Below, piece after piece: positions 35,133-48,800 of a stretch of DNA of 64,000 nucleotides (position 1 is the stretch's first letter; every line of letters begins with the position of its first letter). The position numbers and the translations under genes are program-made. The stretch is from Turbatrix aceti (taxonomy: Eukaryota > Nematoda > Chromadorea > Rhabditida > Panagrolaimidae), in NCBI GenBank assembly GCA_963969345.1, contig OZ017769.1:11039725-11103724 (forward strand), given 5' to 3'. The notes below the pieces were generated by a model that worked only from the letters and a program-made list of their open reading frames with translations, was not told where the DNA came from and did no database searches.

Positions 35133-35135
35133 TCA

Positions 35136-38100
35136 ATGGTTGTCGTCAGCGGAAGCATGATGACAAGCAATAGTATCTCTGACGATGACCCCACTGGTCA
35201 CCACGCAGCCGCTGCAGCCGCTGTTCATCACCAGTTTCTGGTTGCTAATGGCGGGGGCTGTCAGTCGCCGCCTAAGAGGTCGTCATCGACCGATAGCAAC
35301 GGATTTCCGGTTAAAGATCCTGATGCTCTCAAGCTTTTTGTTGGACAGGTATGCATACAAAAACAATTTTTTTCAGTAAAACTTTAAAACATCCAAAATA
35401 AAAAAACGTTTTTATTGTCCGCGTCTTATATCATATTTTGCAATCGAAAATTTTGTTTGTAAAAAAAAATATTTACACTTTTTTGGTTATGCAAAACATT
35501 TTTTCTCATGAAAATGGGTTTTTGTCTTTAGGGACTTAAAAAAGGGCCTTAATAATTTAGTCGTTGAATTTTCGGAACGGGCACTATTTTCCCTCAACGA
35601 TGTCTCTTTGCAGGGACCAACCTCCTGCCGGGGCAGCTAACTACTTGATAATACTCAATTTTTCAATTTTGCCTTTGACAAAAAAATTAGCCTAGCAAAT
35701 GCGATAATTTGTCGTCGTAGCCAAAAAAAAGTATAGGAACGGTGAAAAAAATGTCCAGAAGGCACTTCTTCCTTCCTTCCGTTTTTGTTAGACGTTCAAT
35801 TTTTTGCAAAATACTTTTATGTTTGATGGTTGCTGTACGATATTTTTTTAGATTCCAAGGAACTTGGAAGAAAAGGATATCAAGCATCTTTTCGAGTCAT
35901 TCGGCAAGATCTATGAATTTACGATACTGAAAGACAAATACACCGGCATGCACAAGGGTTGTGCATTTTTGACGTACTGCCATCGAGAATCTGCCATCAA
36001 TTGTCAAAATGCGTTACACGATAAAAAGACTCTTCCTGGGGTAAGTTACATATATTTATTTACTCTATAATTTTTTAAGGACCTATTTTGTTTTTCCGTA
36101 ATTTTTTTTACTCAATCGGAAAGGTGCGCAACACGCAATCGTGTAACGTTTTTTCACACATGTGTACATATCGTTACACTTTTTTGCAATTTTTTTTGTG
36201 ATATGGAAAAGGAGTTTCCCAGGAAAATTTCCATGCTCTGGGTACAACATATTTTTTTGCGTACTAAAAGTAAGACAAAAATAATAGGAAAAGTGGTTAA
36301 CGACATGCTTGCAAGGCATGCATGCACATACCACTGTTGTTGTGCCTGCCATCCCTTGTTCCCATCTTCCGTTGACCCAATCAGTAGTCGTTCTCTTTCT
36401 CCTCTCGCTTCTCCCTTCTCAAGATGTGAGTAAGTCTCGAACTCAATTGTGTAACTCAATTTGGAAGCATGCGTTGTTCAGGGGGGTAAAACTACCGAAA
36501 AAGATGCACATAGGACGAAGGAAGGCAGAGAGTAGTTACATATTTTACACAACTTGGACACCCTTGCACATTTATCCTTAACTGATCATCCCCAATTTCT
36601 ACCGTTACCCGTACTCTTTTTTTCAGATGAATCGAGCAATGCAGGTAAAGCCTGCGGATTCCGAAGACCGTCCAGCCTCGCCTAAGACTTGCGACGACAA
36701 GAAGTTGTTTGTCGGCATGCTTTCAAAACAGCAAACCGAAGAAGACGTCCGTAACCTGTTCTCGCCGTTTGGAAAAATCGATGAAATCACCGTCCTCCGC
36801 GGAGCGGATGGCGTGTCCAAGGGATGTGCTTTTGTGAAATTTGCACAGCCAGGTGAAGCTCAGCGCGCGATTGCCACGCTCCACGGCTCAAGGACCATGC
36901 CGGGGGCTTCTTCGTCGCTGGTTGTCAAGCTGGCTGATACCGAAAAAGAGCGCCAGCTCAGAAGGATGCAGCAAATGGCTTCTCAGCTTGGCCTGCTGAA
37001 TCCACTTTTGGCAACTCAGCTGACCACTTATGCTCAGTACCCACAGGTAAGCAATTTGTTTTAATTAAAATAAAATTTATTCTGTGGTTTTTAGTTGAAC
37101 GCCCAGCAACAGCAACAGCAGCAAAACCTGGCTGCGGCGGCGTCTCTCCAGCAGCAGGCCGTCGCTGCTGCTTCTCTCGCTCAGCAGCAACAAGCTGCAG
37201 CCGCGGTCCAGCAATCCCAGTTCCAGCAGCATTTAGGAAACCTTGCGCAGTCCGTCGGCGGGTCCGCGGGCTTTGCAGGCCTCATCCCGGGCATTACCTG
37301 CTCGACCGCAGCCCTTGTACAGCAACCACCGGTATCATCCAACCCTTCAGTAACGGTCAACGCCAATCAGCACCTCTTAGCCGGTCTTGCAGCTGCAGCG
37401 GCGAATCCCGCCGCAAATGCCCAGGTTCAGGCACAGGCGCTCGCTGCTTTCCAACAAGCAGCGCACCTTGGTGGAATCAGCCTATCTCAGGCTACCGGAA
37501 CGACATCTACGTCCGTCCAGTCTGACGCCATGGCTGCGATGGCGGCGGCCTTCAACGCCCAGCAGAACGGGGCGACCGCGAGCGTGAGCCCTCTCCTGGG
37601 AAGTGCAGGATTCGATCAGACGACCGCCGCATACAATCAGGCAATCCAGCAAGCTCTCGCTGTTCAGCAGGCGCAGTCCCTATTTCCTACCATTCCTGCT
37701 CAGCGAGAAAGTATGCCGCATTTGCAGATGATGATTGACAACCCCCAATTTCAAGTTTCAGTACCGGGACCCGAAGGGAGCAATCTATTCATCTATCACC
37801 TACCAACCGAATTTGGAGACGCCGAGCTCATGCAAATGTTTTTGCCATTTGGGAATGTCATATCCTCAAAAGTCTTTATCGACAGAGCAACCAATCAATC
37901 CAAGTGCTTTGGTGAGTAGGATGCAAGATTTTGTTTATACAGTACCCAAAAAACTCTTGTAACACGCTTTGAATCTTATTTTCTATCGAGTGATTATTTA
38001 TTTATTTATTTATTTATTTTTCTATTCTGTAACAATATGATCATCACTGGTGTGTTAGTGTCGCGTTCACTTTCCCTGTACTATGGAGTTGCAAAGTGAA

Positions 38101-38377
38101 AAAACGCAAATTAAAAAAAAAGTTTACAAAATTGCTTTCATAATCGTAATTCTTTATTTTTTTGTACAAGTAGTAGTAGTCAATAGTATACATATCCACC
38201 TGATAACACAATACATTTTTGTATATTTATTTTTTATTGTGTGTTATTGTAGGATTCGTGTCGTACGATAACGCAGCATCGGCTGCCGCCGCGATTCACG
38301 CGATGAATGGCTTTCAAATAGGCATGAAGCGTCTCAAGGTACAACTCAAGCGACCGCGTAACGATCGACCGTATTGA
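35136..38377 (+). CDS. CELF: CELF/Bruno-like RNA-binding protein
   Basis: Exons 35136-35348, 35852-36040, 36627-37046, 37095-37911 and 38253-38377 (587 aa). Three RRMs in the CELF arrangement: RRM1 about 64-145 ([34 protein letters not shown]), RRM2 about 157-240 ([19 protein letters not shown]) and RRM3 about 505-580 ([27 protein letters not shown]). The diagnostic C-terminus [10 protein letters not shown] is present. The long linker (about 275-500) is rich in Gln and Ala with several poly-Q/A runs. CELF proteins bind GU-rich RNA and control alternative splicing, translation and decay. Exon borders inside RRM1 fall at conserved positions. It cannot be assigned with confidence to the CELF1-2/ETR-1 or CELF3-6/UNC-75 branch, although KPADSE is typical of both. 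Confidence 0.93.
37993..38019 (+). repeat. TTTA microsatellite in CELF intron 4
   Basis: Tandem ATTT units between the two exons that encode RRM3. Confidence 0.7.
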
Positions 38378-41300
38378 TCTCCTACACCGATACCTATGAC
38401 CGTAATTATGCTAATGCTAGTCGTCAAAAAACAGATATGCTTGTACTGTGCTTCTTCTTTTAACATAATTTTTTGTACATGTCTTTGAAATGCTCATGTA
38501 ACTCAATTTTTAATAGTAACTTGAATTGCCCTTTGAATTCAAGTGTAAACTGTTCTGTCCTCCATTTTTTTAGTCAAGCATTGATTTTTTTTTCTTGTTT
38601 TCAAGAGTACACGCCTTTACAGTACTCAAACGACCCCCCATCTCCCCGTTTTGCAAAAAAAGAAACTTCAAACGATAAGCGGCCATATAGCACCTTCTTA
38701 ATGGATTGTACATATTTTTTTACTATTGCCCATCAAACATCGTGCTCCCGGGGACAAGCTGACCTGCAGCAAGCTTGCAAGCATTGTGTGTGGTCATTTT
38801 TCCGGGGCATGACCCCTTCGCTTTTTTGACCCTCTTCTTTTTAATGTAATTTCTAAGCGTTGTTTTTTTTCTGTTTTTCACTTGTCGTAGTTACTACACA
38901 TGGCATAGTTGTCCGTCATTATTATCCATCGTATAGTCGAGTTCGTGTCACACATGACACTATTTTTTTTCACGTGATTTGAAAGTTGACAGTGCATTCA
39001 TCACGCTATCTATCATGTTGTACACAAAAATTCTAATTCCGTCTTTTTTTTGGTAGGCTTCATGATCATGAATGGTGCGGTCATCGTTCTTTTTTTTCAG
39101 GTAGCCAACGATCGCTTCGTTCACACTGATTCATTCTTCTGTCAGAAAAAAAATTTCACACGGCTAACCCATCACGGATACGATTTTGTCATTACGGCTT
39201 GTGGATACGAACTTTTTCTTTTTTGTGGAAGAAGTCCTTTTTGTCATTGCGCGAGAAAAAATGCGATTACAAATTGCTTGCGACTTAGCACCGATTCTTT
39301 CTATTATTTTTATTTTTTTTCACCACTTCAGGCTTTGTTTTACCGTATCTTGAAAAATGCGATAAAGCAAAGTGTCTGCAACGAAACGTCAGCTTTGGCG
39401 AACACTTCTCTTGCCATTTGACTGTCCCAGATATTATTAACACATTTTAAGAGTACAAACGTCACTTTTTGACGTCATTTTATTTTTTTTGCTAATACCT
39501 CAAGTTTTGACTAACACGTGTATTTATTTCTACTTAACCATAACCACCTATCCGGAATCCTCTCACAGCTTTGTAGAATTGACAAAAAATTGGGAACGAC
39601 AACTGTTTTTGCTAACAGGTGTACTCTTAATGATTAGCCCCTACAGTAAGTACAGTAACGGCTTACGATTGGTTCGGGACATCATGGGCATCATCATAAG
39701 ACGAAAATCCCATTTTTATCCTTCTGCTTAGTTGTGGCCTTGTTTGGGCAGAATCCCCTCTTGCGCAGAAGTTACTGGAAGGAGGGACCTCGCGCATGAT
39801 TGATTCGTCATTCCTCGATTGACGCGTGTGGTCCCTTTTTTCGGTGACTACTTGATATATTTTTTAAATGTTTTTTGCCGTCCCTTTTTACTCCAAAATT
39901 CCCCGTTAAAGTATCCGGATCCGACGACTTGCAATGAAATGAAATGAAAGTCTGGAGAATAATAAAAGACCACTTCACACCGACCGTCGCACCCCCACCA
40001 TCTGTTTTGTGACTGTATCGTACTGTATTATGCATTCCATGGCTTGTCTGTCTAAAAAGTAAGTTTCAGTGTGTATTCTAATACCTACGCATTTAGACAC
40101 TCTTTTTTTCTAAATACCTTGGGAAAGGGAGGAGACACAGGAAAGAAACACTTTTGACGATTATTTCATGACCATCTGTAATCAAAAAAAGGGAAAAAAT
40201 ATTGTTAAAAAATCGGCCTATCCAAGCGGCAAACGTGCAAAATGGATGTCACTCTTTCGTTTTTCTTTAAAATCATCGATCTTATGCGATCTCAAGTGTA
40301 CAGTAGTCTTTATTATTCCACCCTAACTAACCCCAACTGACTGACTGACGACTGGCTGTTCTTAACCTAACCCTTTTTCCCTTGACCCAATTTTTAGCAG
40401 TAAATTGGAAAATATCAATTTCAAAATTATAAACAAAAGTTTTTCCATGGGGAATCCAAACTTCGAGGCACGATTATATGCGGTAGGGTTTGGATTCTTT
40501 TCTATGGCTTTTTTTTGCTGTTACCTTTTTTTGAAAAAAATGAAAAAACAAAGTTGGTTACAGCTATTTTTTGGAATTCAACAAAATTTTTTGCATGTAG
40601 AGCGCGGTGCATGACCAGGAACGATGCCTGGCAGGCTTCTGGATGCTCTGACACTGCGCCGCGTATTACTTTGCCAAAACGTGTACTAACTAGACATTTT
40701 GCAAAACTGTTGATCTAAAAGCGTTGATCAATTTTTTGTTTTTATTTTTTTCCGAATTTTGATATTTTCCAATTCATAAAAAAAACAGCAGACGGTAAAC
40801 TTTTCTTTTTTTTTGGTTTGTTTACTCAATCTAGTCAGCATCTTCTAGTCTCACATGCCGTTGAGAAAAGTCTTGCCAATATGATACGGGTGTTCTCTGA
40901 AATTTTCCCGTCTGCTGTCTACGTCATTTTAGTCCCCATTCTTTGGTTTTTGAACGTTTTGTTATTTATTTTCGGTTTTTTAAATGTTTTTTTAAATTTT
41001 CATTTTCTCGATTTCTCTACCGCAAACGACAATCTGGTCATCCAGATTTTTTTCTCAACGGAAAAGTTTTTGTTTGCAATGATAGCTAGCATTTGATGCA
41101 GAAGAATAATATTGTGCGACTAATGAACGATTTTATTGTCATTGTTTCTTTTGCATTACTGTTTACTAGATATTTTCTGTTTTTGACGTTTTGTAAAATA
41201 ATAAAAAATATATTTGAGCGTTTTATGATGCAGGGCGGAAATGGGAAATGGGCGAGCCGATGCAAAAGTTATGTTTCATTGGAATAACATGATGAAACAG

Positions 41301-42679
41301 TTCTGAAATTACTTACTGTTATGTTGACTTTGACAAAAAAGTGTCAAATTAAAGAGAATATAAACTTAATGATTTTAATAAGCCGCAGGAACTACCGAAC
41401 CTGATTCAGATCTCCGATATAACCTGTTTTAGTCCTTTAACTTGAACTTTAAATACTCAAACTGAACCGAAGATTCAAACTGTTGGGTTTAGTTTGAATG
41501 TTCTGTCGGTTACGGTTCTAGACAAAGGTACCGGGCAACTGGGTGCAAAGCTACAGTCTTTTTTCTTTGCCTAGCTCAACTCCTTTTCTATCATTGGTCC
41601 TTAAGCTTTGTCCGTTCACCTTTTTGTCGCAATTTATAAAAACTTTTATGTTAGAACTTACAATTTTTATATTTTTACCGGAAACATCGACGGCGTACGT
41701 GATTGATTACGCCGAATGCATTTTTGTTGTACATTGATAGAGACATGCATTCTAGTGTTAAATGTTTTCATACGACCATACGTGTACATAACTGAAGCAA
41801 ACGTATGTACTGTCCTTTGCTGATTCGAGCAAAAGTGGACAACTCTTATTTTCGCAATACCCGTTCTTCAATCTTGATCTTCTGATCTTTTCATCAACAA
41901 ACGATTTTATTTTTTTGTCAAACATTCATACCCCAAAATTTTTGTGGCAATAATCAATATCAATCAAAAATATAAACTCAATTATTTCAGAATTATGACA
42001 TTTTTTAAAAACAAAACAAAAAAAAAGTTGGACAACAAACAACAAAAAGTAAGGAAGAAGGAATTTCATAAAACAAGTATGAAAAAAAAGTTTAGGAAAT
42101 TATTACTGTACTTTTCATTCAAGACAAGGAAAAAAACATGATTGAGAAGACATGAAACACAAACCACTGGGTATAATAAATTTAATTGTTTTCCGTATGA
42201 GACTAGTAGTGACTTTGTTGTTTTTAATGACTTGTTAATAATAATAATAATAATTTCATGTATGTACTATTATTAAAATGCGAATGAGAAAGAGGAAGAG
42301 AGAATGACGAGTAATAATCAACATGGGTATGCACTATGTTTTTTATTACAGTTGATGTTTAAAAAAAATTAAACAAAAGACAGTGAGCATAGAGAAAAAA
42401 TTCTTTAAAAAAAACAAAAATTGTTCACCTAGGAAAGACAAAAAGTAATACCGCAAACGTACATCGGCGTCAAAAGAACTGGATTCTCCAAAATAATTTC
42501 AAAAAATTGTATCCAAATGCCTTTTTTCATAACATGAGAATGACTAGTAAAGTTTGAAAATAACAGATTAGAATCATGAAAAAAAACTAAATGCCATGAA
42601 AAAAGTCGATATGTTGATGTGATTTGATCAATTTTTTAAGTAAAAATAAAAACTAATTAAAACACAAAATAAAGAAAAA
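38378..42679. other. 4.3-kb convergent region between CELF and the zinc-finger gene
   Basis: CELF (+) and the zinc-finger gene (-) both end into this AT-rich stretch. T/A homopolymers dominate and an AAT trinucleotide run lies at about 42236-42256. I see no coding region; much of it may be 3' UTR, which is often long for CELF genes. Confidence 0.45.
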
Positions 42680-42798
42680 TTATTTTTGAAAACTTCGAAT
42701 AAAGTCCAGAGCAGCGACAGGATCTGACAGTGAAGACGATCCCTGGGGTCCCTGATCATGGACCATTGAGGGAGCAAAGTTAAGACCACCCCCTTGCT

Positions 42799-42830
<32 letters not shown>

Positions 42831-45800
42831 TGTTGGGACGGATGTGGGCCCCCAGAGGGTGCTCCTCCCTGTTGACTCGGCAGCGATACAGTACCAGCTG
42901 GATGTGTGGCTTCATGGCCGAGTTGTTGCGAGCGTTGACGGAATGAACGGCCACAAAATTGACACGTAAAGGGTTTTTGACCTGGAAAAAATGATTAGGT
43001 AACAACATCTTGTTAGGGTGGCAAAACCCTTGGTAAGTTATGGTAAGTACCTGTATGAATTCTTTCATGCTGATCAAGATGGGACTTCTGTGTAAACCTT
43101 TTGGGACAATATCTACAGCCGTAGGGCCTCTCCTGGAGGTGAATGCGGCTGTGCTGCTGCAGCCCCCCACGGGCCTTGAATCTCTTGCCGCAGTGGATGC
43201 ACTCATGCCCTCTCATGACCCGGCATTCATTTCGATGACCGTCAATCTAAAAAACATGTTTCAACTTTAAGAATGATGTATACCAAAAAAGTTACCGTCG
43301 CAGTCGAAAATTTTTTTGGACAAAAATTACACTTGATTAGCGCATCGTTACCGGAAGACCTGCTTCTGGATTTAGAAGATGAAGCCGAAGTCGTTGCCAA
43401 AGATTTCAGCCCAATACTACCGTCACCCGATGACAGATGCTGCTGCTGTTGTTGTCCGTTGGCGGACGTCGATGCCTGCTGCACGGGCAGCGATGACATC
43501 TGGGAGATCGATGATGAACCCATCTGAGCTGGCTGACCAAAAGATAGCGCCATGGATGAAGGCATCTGATTGGTTAGGGAAACGTTGTGCAAGGGACCAT
43601 TGATGCCAAGAAAGTTGGACATGTCAAATGAAGAATCTGTAAACAATAAAAGATGTAAGTGTTTCGTTGGACAAGCATTAGACAAGGACATAAGTAATCA
43701 TGGATTAGGAATTAACTTTTTAGACAACAAATCTGTCTGTTTTGTGGTACATCAAAAAACGACCATCTAGGGGCAAAAACATGAATGATAAAAAAACATA
43801 AAATTGACAATAAAATAAATATACCAATAAATATTTCCTCCTTCGGTGACACCAGACCTTGTACTAATACGGTCCGGTCCCACCAATGATTATTGAGGTA
43901 GTAACTACATATATATGTATGTCTACTATTGTTGACGTGTTATCTTCTATTCCAGTAGTACATTTGAAATATTTACTTACCTGACTTAAGCTGATGATGA
44001 AAGAGACCTGAGATGTCGACATGTGGTTCTGAAATATGTACACAGTAATTATGGCTATGAAATTATGAATGAATATTATTCCTGGTATATATATATATAT
44101 ATTGGCACCACAATTAAGTACTCTTAAAAGTACAACAATCTAACTAAATATTTGCCGACTGTGGTGCGCGGGGAGAGGGGGTCGTGGTGTGACTAGACAC
44201 TCAGTAGAAGTGCAGACTCATTAATTTTTAGACTTTCATAGTATTTAAACATTACTAATGCCAAAATAAGAACTGTCTATCAGACAACTGTGAATTAGTA
44301 TTTCCAATATTCCGAGTGTTCAGATTAAAATCATGTTATACCTTTCAACAGCAGACCAACTGAAAGTACCAATTTTAGCCGAAAGTGACCAAAAACATAA
44401 TATAAATTTTTTTTTGATTTTCAATTATTCAAATGGATATTGAAGAAGACAAAAAGTGTAATAGTGTAACTAATCATTTAGCGCCAAATTTTTCTTCTTT
44501 TGACTGTAAAGATTGTCAATAGGGTTACGATACACATACACACGCACACACACTTGCTCCATGTCGACCAAACATCTTTAATCTATTTAACACTGCTACC
44601 GTAATCATGTGTTAAAGCGCGCGCGCTCAACGTGGGGTGCCAGATATAATAATATTCAGAATTTTTGTTCGTTGATTGGTACAAAAAATTATTATTACCA
44701 ATTTTAAAATTAAATAAAATTGTAATTTACAAAAAGCACCAATATAATTTTGTTAAAATACGGTGGCCAGGTCACTCTCCGAGGCGATGGACCGACGACT
44801 TTGCGGCCTTTTAGAACGTTCCTGCTAAGGACTACGATGTGACGCAGGTAGCTACGATTGACGGCGGCCTCTTCGTGCAATCTCGATACTCATCACTGTC
44901 TCTTTAATTTTGTAATGAGTAATTATGCACGAGTAAGAAAGTAAAGTAAAAGTAAAGTATGATTCTCAAAAGGAAAAATTTTTTCATACGATATTCGAAC
45001 ATGTATGTTTTTGTATTTTTTGTACTTTTACAAAAAGGCGTGTAATAACTGGTTGAACCACAATTCTACACTTTGATACCACTGGTTCATAATACAGTCG
45101 TTCTTCTGTCACAATACGAGTTTAAGCTCTTTTTTAACCTTTAGTACACTGAAAACACAATCAGTAACAATAGGAAATCCGTTTATAGGATTAAAAAATG
45201 GGTAAATACTTTAAATGATGCGGATTACGCATTTTTTAAAGATGTCTGTCTAATAAGAAATAAATTATAAGAAAATTACAAATCACGGAAAATGAAAACT
45301 TCCTGCATCAGAAAACATCTAATTTGAAAAATGAGCTTGAATGAACTGTTATTATTATAATGCTTTTTAGGTGTTTTATAAACACCTGAAAAAAGAAAAG
45401 GGAGAAAGGTAAACTTACTGCAGGGATACGCAAAATGATAAATCCTGCATGGCATGTTGTTTTTTTTCGTTTGATCCCTGGATCCCTGATGATAGCAGTA
45501 ATCAAGGATATGATGCGTGCAAGCAAAATACTGACTTTGCATCAATCAAATAAAATAAATCAAGTCCATCCGGTGCAACACGTATTTTTCGTTATATGAC
45601 GCAAAACAGAGCGAGGATAAAGATTATCAGAACTCAACAGTTTTTATTTTTCATTCAATTTTTTTGATAAAACACTGTTTCTGCGGGGGCAAGTTCTTGC
45701 TATTTTTTTGCTGAAAAAAATATGGAAAGAAGATACGGGGGAGGAAATGGAGTAGATCTGGATTGGATTGCACGCTCTCCATCCCGCGCATGTTTCTATG

Positions 45801-48800
45801 CAACAGAAAAAAAATAGAGAGAAGAAACTGAACAATCATGCAATTTTTTATACTCAAAAACGACATTTGTGTGTTACAAATATTTTCTGCTGCTTCTTAG
45901 AACTAACTTTTTTAATTAACAACAAAGGTTGTTGTCAAATAGAAAGAATAAAAACTGGTTTACAAAACTGTCTTTTCTGAATTTTTTTATTGCACGCAAA
46001 AAAAGCTAACAATTTTTTCCCTGGAATTTACTAAAGTATGCTATATAAATATATGTACCTGCTTTTCCACCTACGCGCACGTATTGCTATCTGCATCTGT
46101 ACAAGCAAGAATCGTAAAAACATAATTTCTAATATTCAATGATCTGCAAACTAACCTGGAAAAAAAGGAAAACCGTTATTGTTTGCCACGTGTTGAGCCT
46201 GTGGGTGCCCGTTATTGGTTCCACCGTGCGGACCGGTAGCTGAAGCCGTCGCAGCCGACGAATAGAGCCCCTGAAGTCCGTGGTGGTGATCAGTCTGTGC
46301 TGAGGATGGCGGAGAGCACGAGACGTCGTCTTCGCCATTCGACGATGAAGACTGCCTCGTTGATGACCTGCAAAAGAAAAAAGTAAAGCAGATTGTCCTG
46401 AGAATTATGGTAGTGAAGATTACAAAAAAAGAATAACTGACGGAAGATACGGAAAGTCTAATTCTGTATCCCATGAAAATCCGCTTTTGTTAAAATATGC
46501 TACATTTTTAGTTCAAAGCAGACAAAGTGCGGGAGCGGGCAATAGAGCGCCATTGTTGTCGTCATCGGTCATCGTCATCGTTGTCCCTGATTCTCGACGG
46601 CGTGTAAGGGCACATATGAACATGCAAAGGTACAAAGGTGTGCTTCAAGGAAAGTGTCTAGCACCTGCATCCGTTTTGAAACGGATTTTTGAATCTTTTT
46701 TGTTCAAAATTTGTATTTATTATTTATCACCTTTCCCCGCACTTTTTTTGTCGGCAAAAAAAAGAGTTTCCGGTTCAAAATGAAAACGATGTGTGTTTTA
46801 CTTCCTTAAAGGTCACCTTTTTTGAAATAAACGTTTTTATAGGACACAACGAACTTTTTTAAAAGAAAATCGATTGAACAAATTTTTTTGATGAATAAAA
46901 ACAAACCCGTTAACAATGATTTGTGAAGTTCCATTTCCTCCACGCGATCCGCCAGGATGCATGATGTGTCCGTAGATATTACTGTGGTGCTTGTTGGAGG
47001 ATGACAAATTTGTCGGCGAACCTCCCTGTCGTCGCCCTGTTGAATCCAAAGTTGTTGATGTATCCGTGCGTTTGAGGAACAAGCCAGCGCTGTTGTCTTT
47101 CGCTATAAGGTTAGCGATCATGTCAAGTTCCTAAAAAAATCAGAGTAAGAAAAACCAAAAATCGGCAGAGTGCATTAAAACCACGATTCACAGCCAAAAA
47201 ACATTCAACTACCATCAAATGTCTTTAAAAAAAGCAGTAGTAATTTTTTTCATCAAGATCAAAAAATATCCCTCTACTCGTAATTTTTGCGCACCTTTTT
47301 TTGACAGCCAGTAAGTACAATGCAGAAGAATAAAAAAGTTTCACGTCTTGATTTTTTTCAATGGGTACATTTTTGTGGAAGGCCTATTACTTCACTCTTG
47401 AGAGACATGAACAGTATAAAAAATCGAGCGCGAGAGAGAGATGCGCTCCGCGCTCCTCCGATCTGACACAAGTAAACTTAATCAAAAGAAAAAAATAGGC
47501 GAACCGTCACTAATTGAGTGTTTAAAAAAATTGAATCGAAGGAAAAAACCTTCTCTTTTTGTTACATTCACGTGGTTTCATGCAGAATAGGGAACACGTG
47601 AGAGAGTAAGGAGACAGACTACAAGAGGATTAAGTGGACAAGAGAGTACTGTAAGTGTTTCATCAAGTGGTAACAAATGTTTCAAAAAAGAAAAAAAATG
47701 TTGCAACTTTTTTTGTAACTCCAAAAAATATTTAATTTATTGTCCATTTTTTGATCCGACTGATCCCAAATGTATATAGTCGTTTTTTAGTATGAAAAAA
47801 CTTTGTACGTGTACAGCGTACTTAAAAAAATTATGAATGTGTTATGCTTAGTAACAAAAAAACACAAACAAAAAAATTAATCTTTTTACAATTCTAAAAA
47901 TTAGTCCTTTTTACAATGGACAAAAAAGTGTATCGTTTGTATGAAAAGAAGTGTTTGGTTTTATGCCGCTTTGCAAAAAAATGAACACTTTCTGCAAATT
48001 GACACATTTTTACCAGAATGAATCGCTTGGAATACAAACATCGCTTCAGCAAAAAAGTTACCTTATTGAAATCAAATCACCATCAAACAACAACCATGCA
48101 TGCCAGCAACACGTGGCTAGCAACTATCTACCTTAAAGGCACATAAATATCATGCAGCACTCCTAGAGTCTTATGTTAGCACATCCAAAAGGAGTCAAAA
48201 ACACTAAATAAGATAACATGTGTATCACATAAGACTAATCCCTGACCTAATAAATCTCTATAAACTGTAGAAAAAAAGTCGTTGAAAAATGGAAAACATA
48301 TAACACGCGGACAATAAAAATTATTTTGAACACCCCTTTTTTGAACCCTTTTTTCAATACATTTTTGTGAATTGACACTTTTTTGTTTTCCAGATTTTTT
48401 ATCAAAAAAGCGTCATGAAAGAACTTTCAGAAGTCACATCATTGTTTTAGTGTATTTTTTGAAACCATGATCTGAAAGATAATGTGCAGCAAAATTTTTG
48501 CAAATATTTTAGTTTATATAAATAAAATGTTTAAGAATTTATGGTGTCCCATATGTACTACATTTTGAATCAAATGTTGTTGGTGTTTTACACTTAAGCA
48601 GAACTTTATTTTGCATTTTATTGTTTTTCATAGCCGTAGAAAGACGCCACCTCGATGCAGCGTGGCAGCGTCTGCCGTAAGTTATAAGGAGAGGCGCAAC
48701 GTCGCTGCAGCGCGGCAGCGTCCGTTGTAAGGAAGAATGAGAGACGCCATCTCGCTGAAGCGTGGTAGCGTCGGCTGAAAGTTATGAGAAGAGACGCAAC

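Noticed and set aside
43895..43925. let-7-like seed TGAGGTAGTA on the plus strand
   Set aside because: Only the seed-like part matches. The local hairpin is short and AT-dinucleotide driven with almost no loop, so it does not look like a miRNA precursor.
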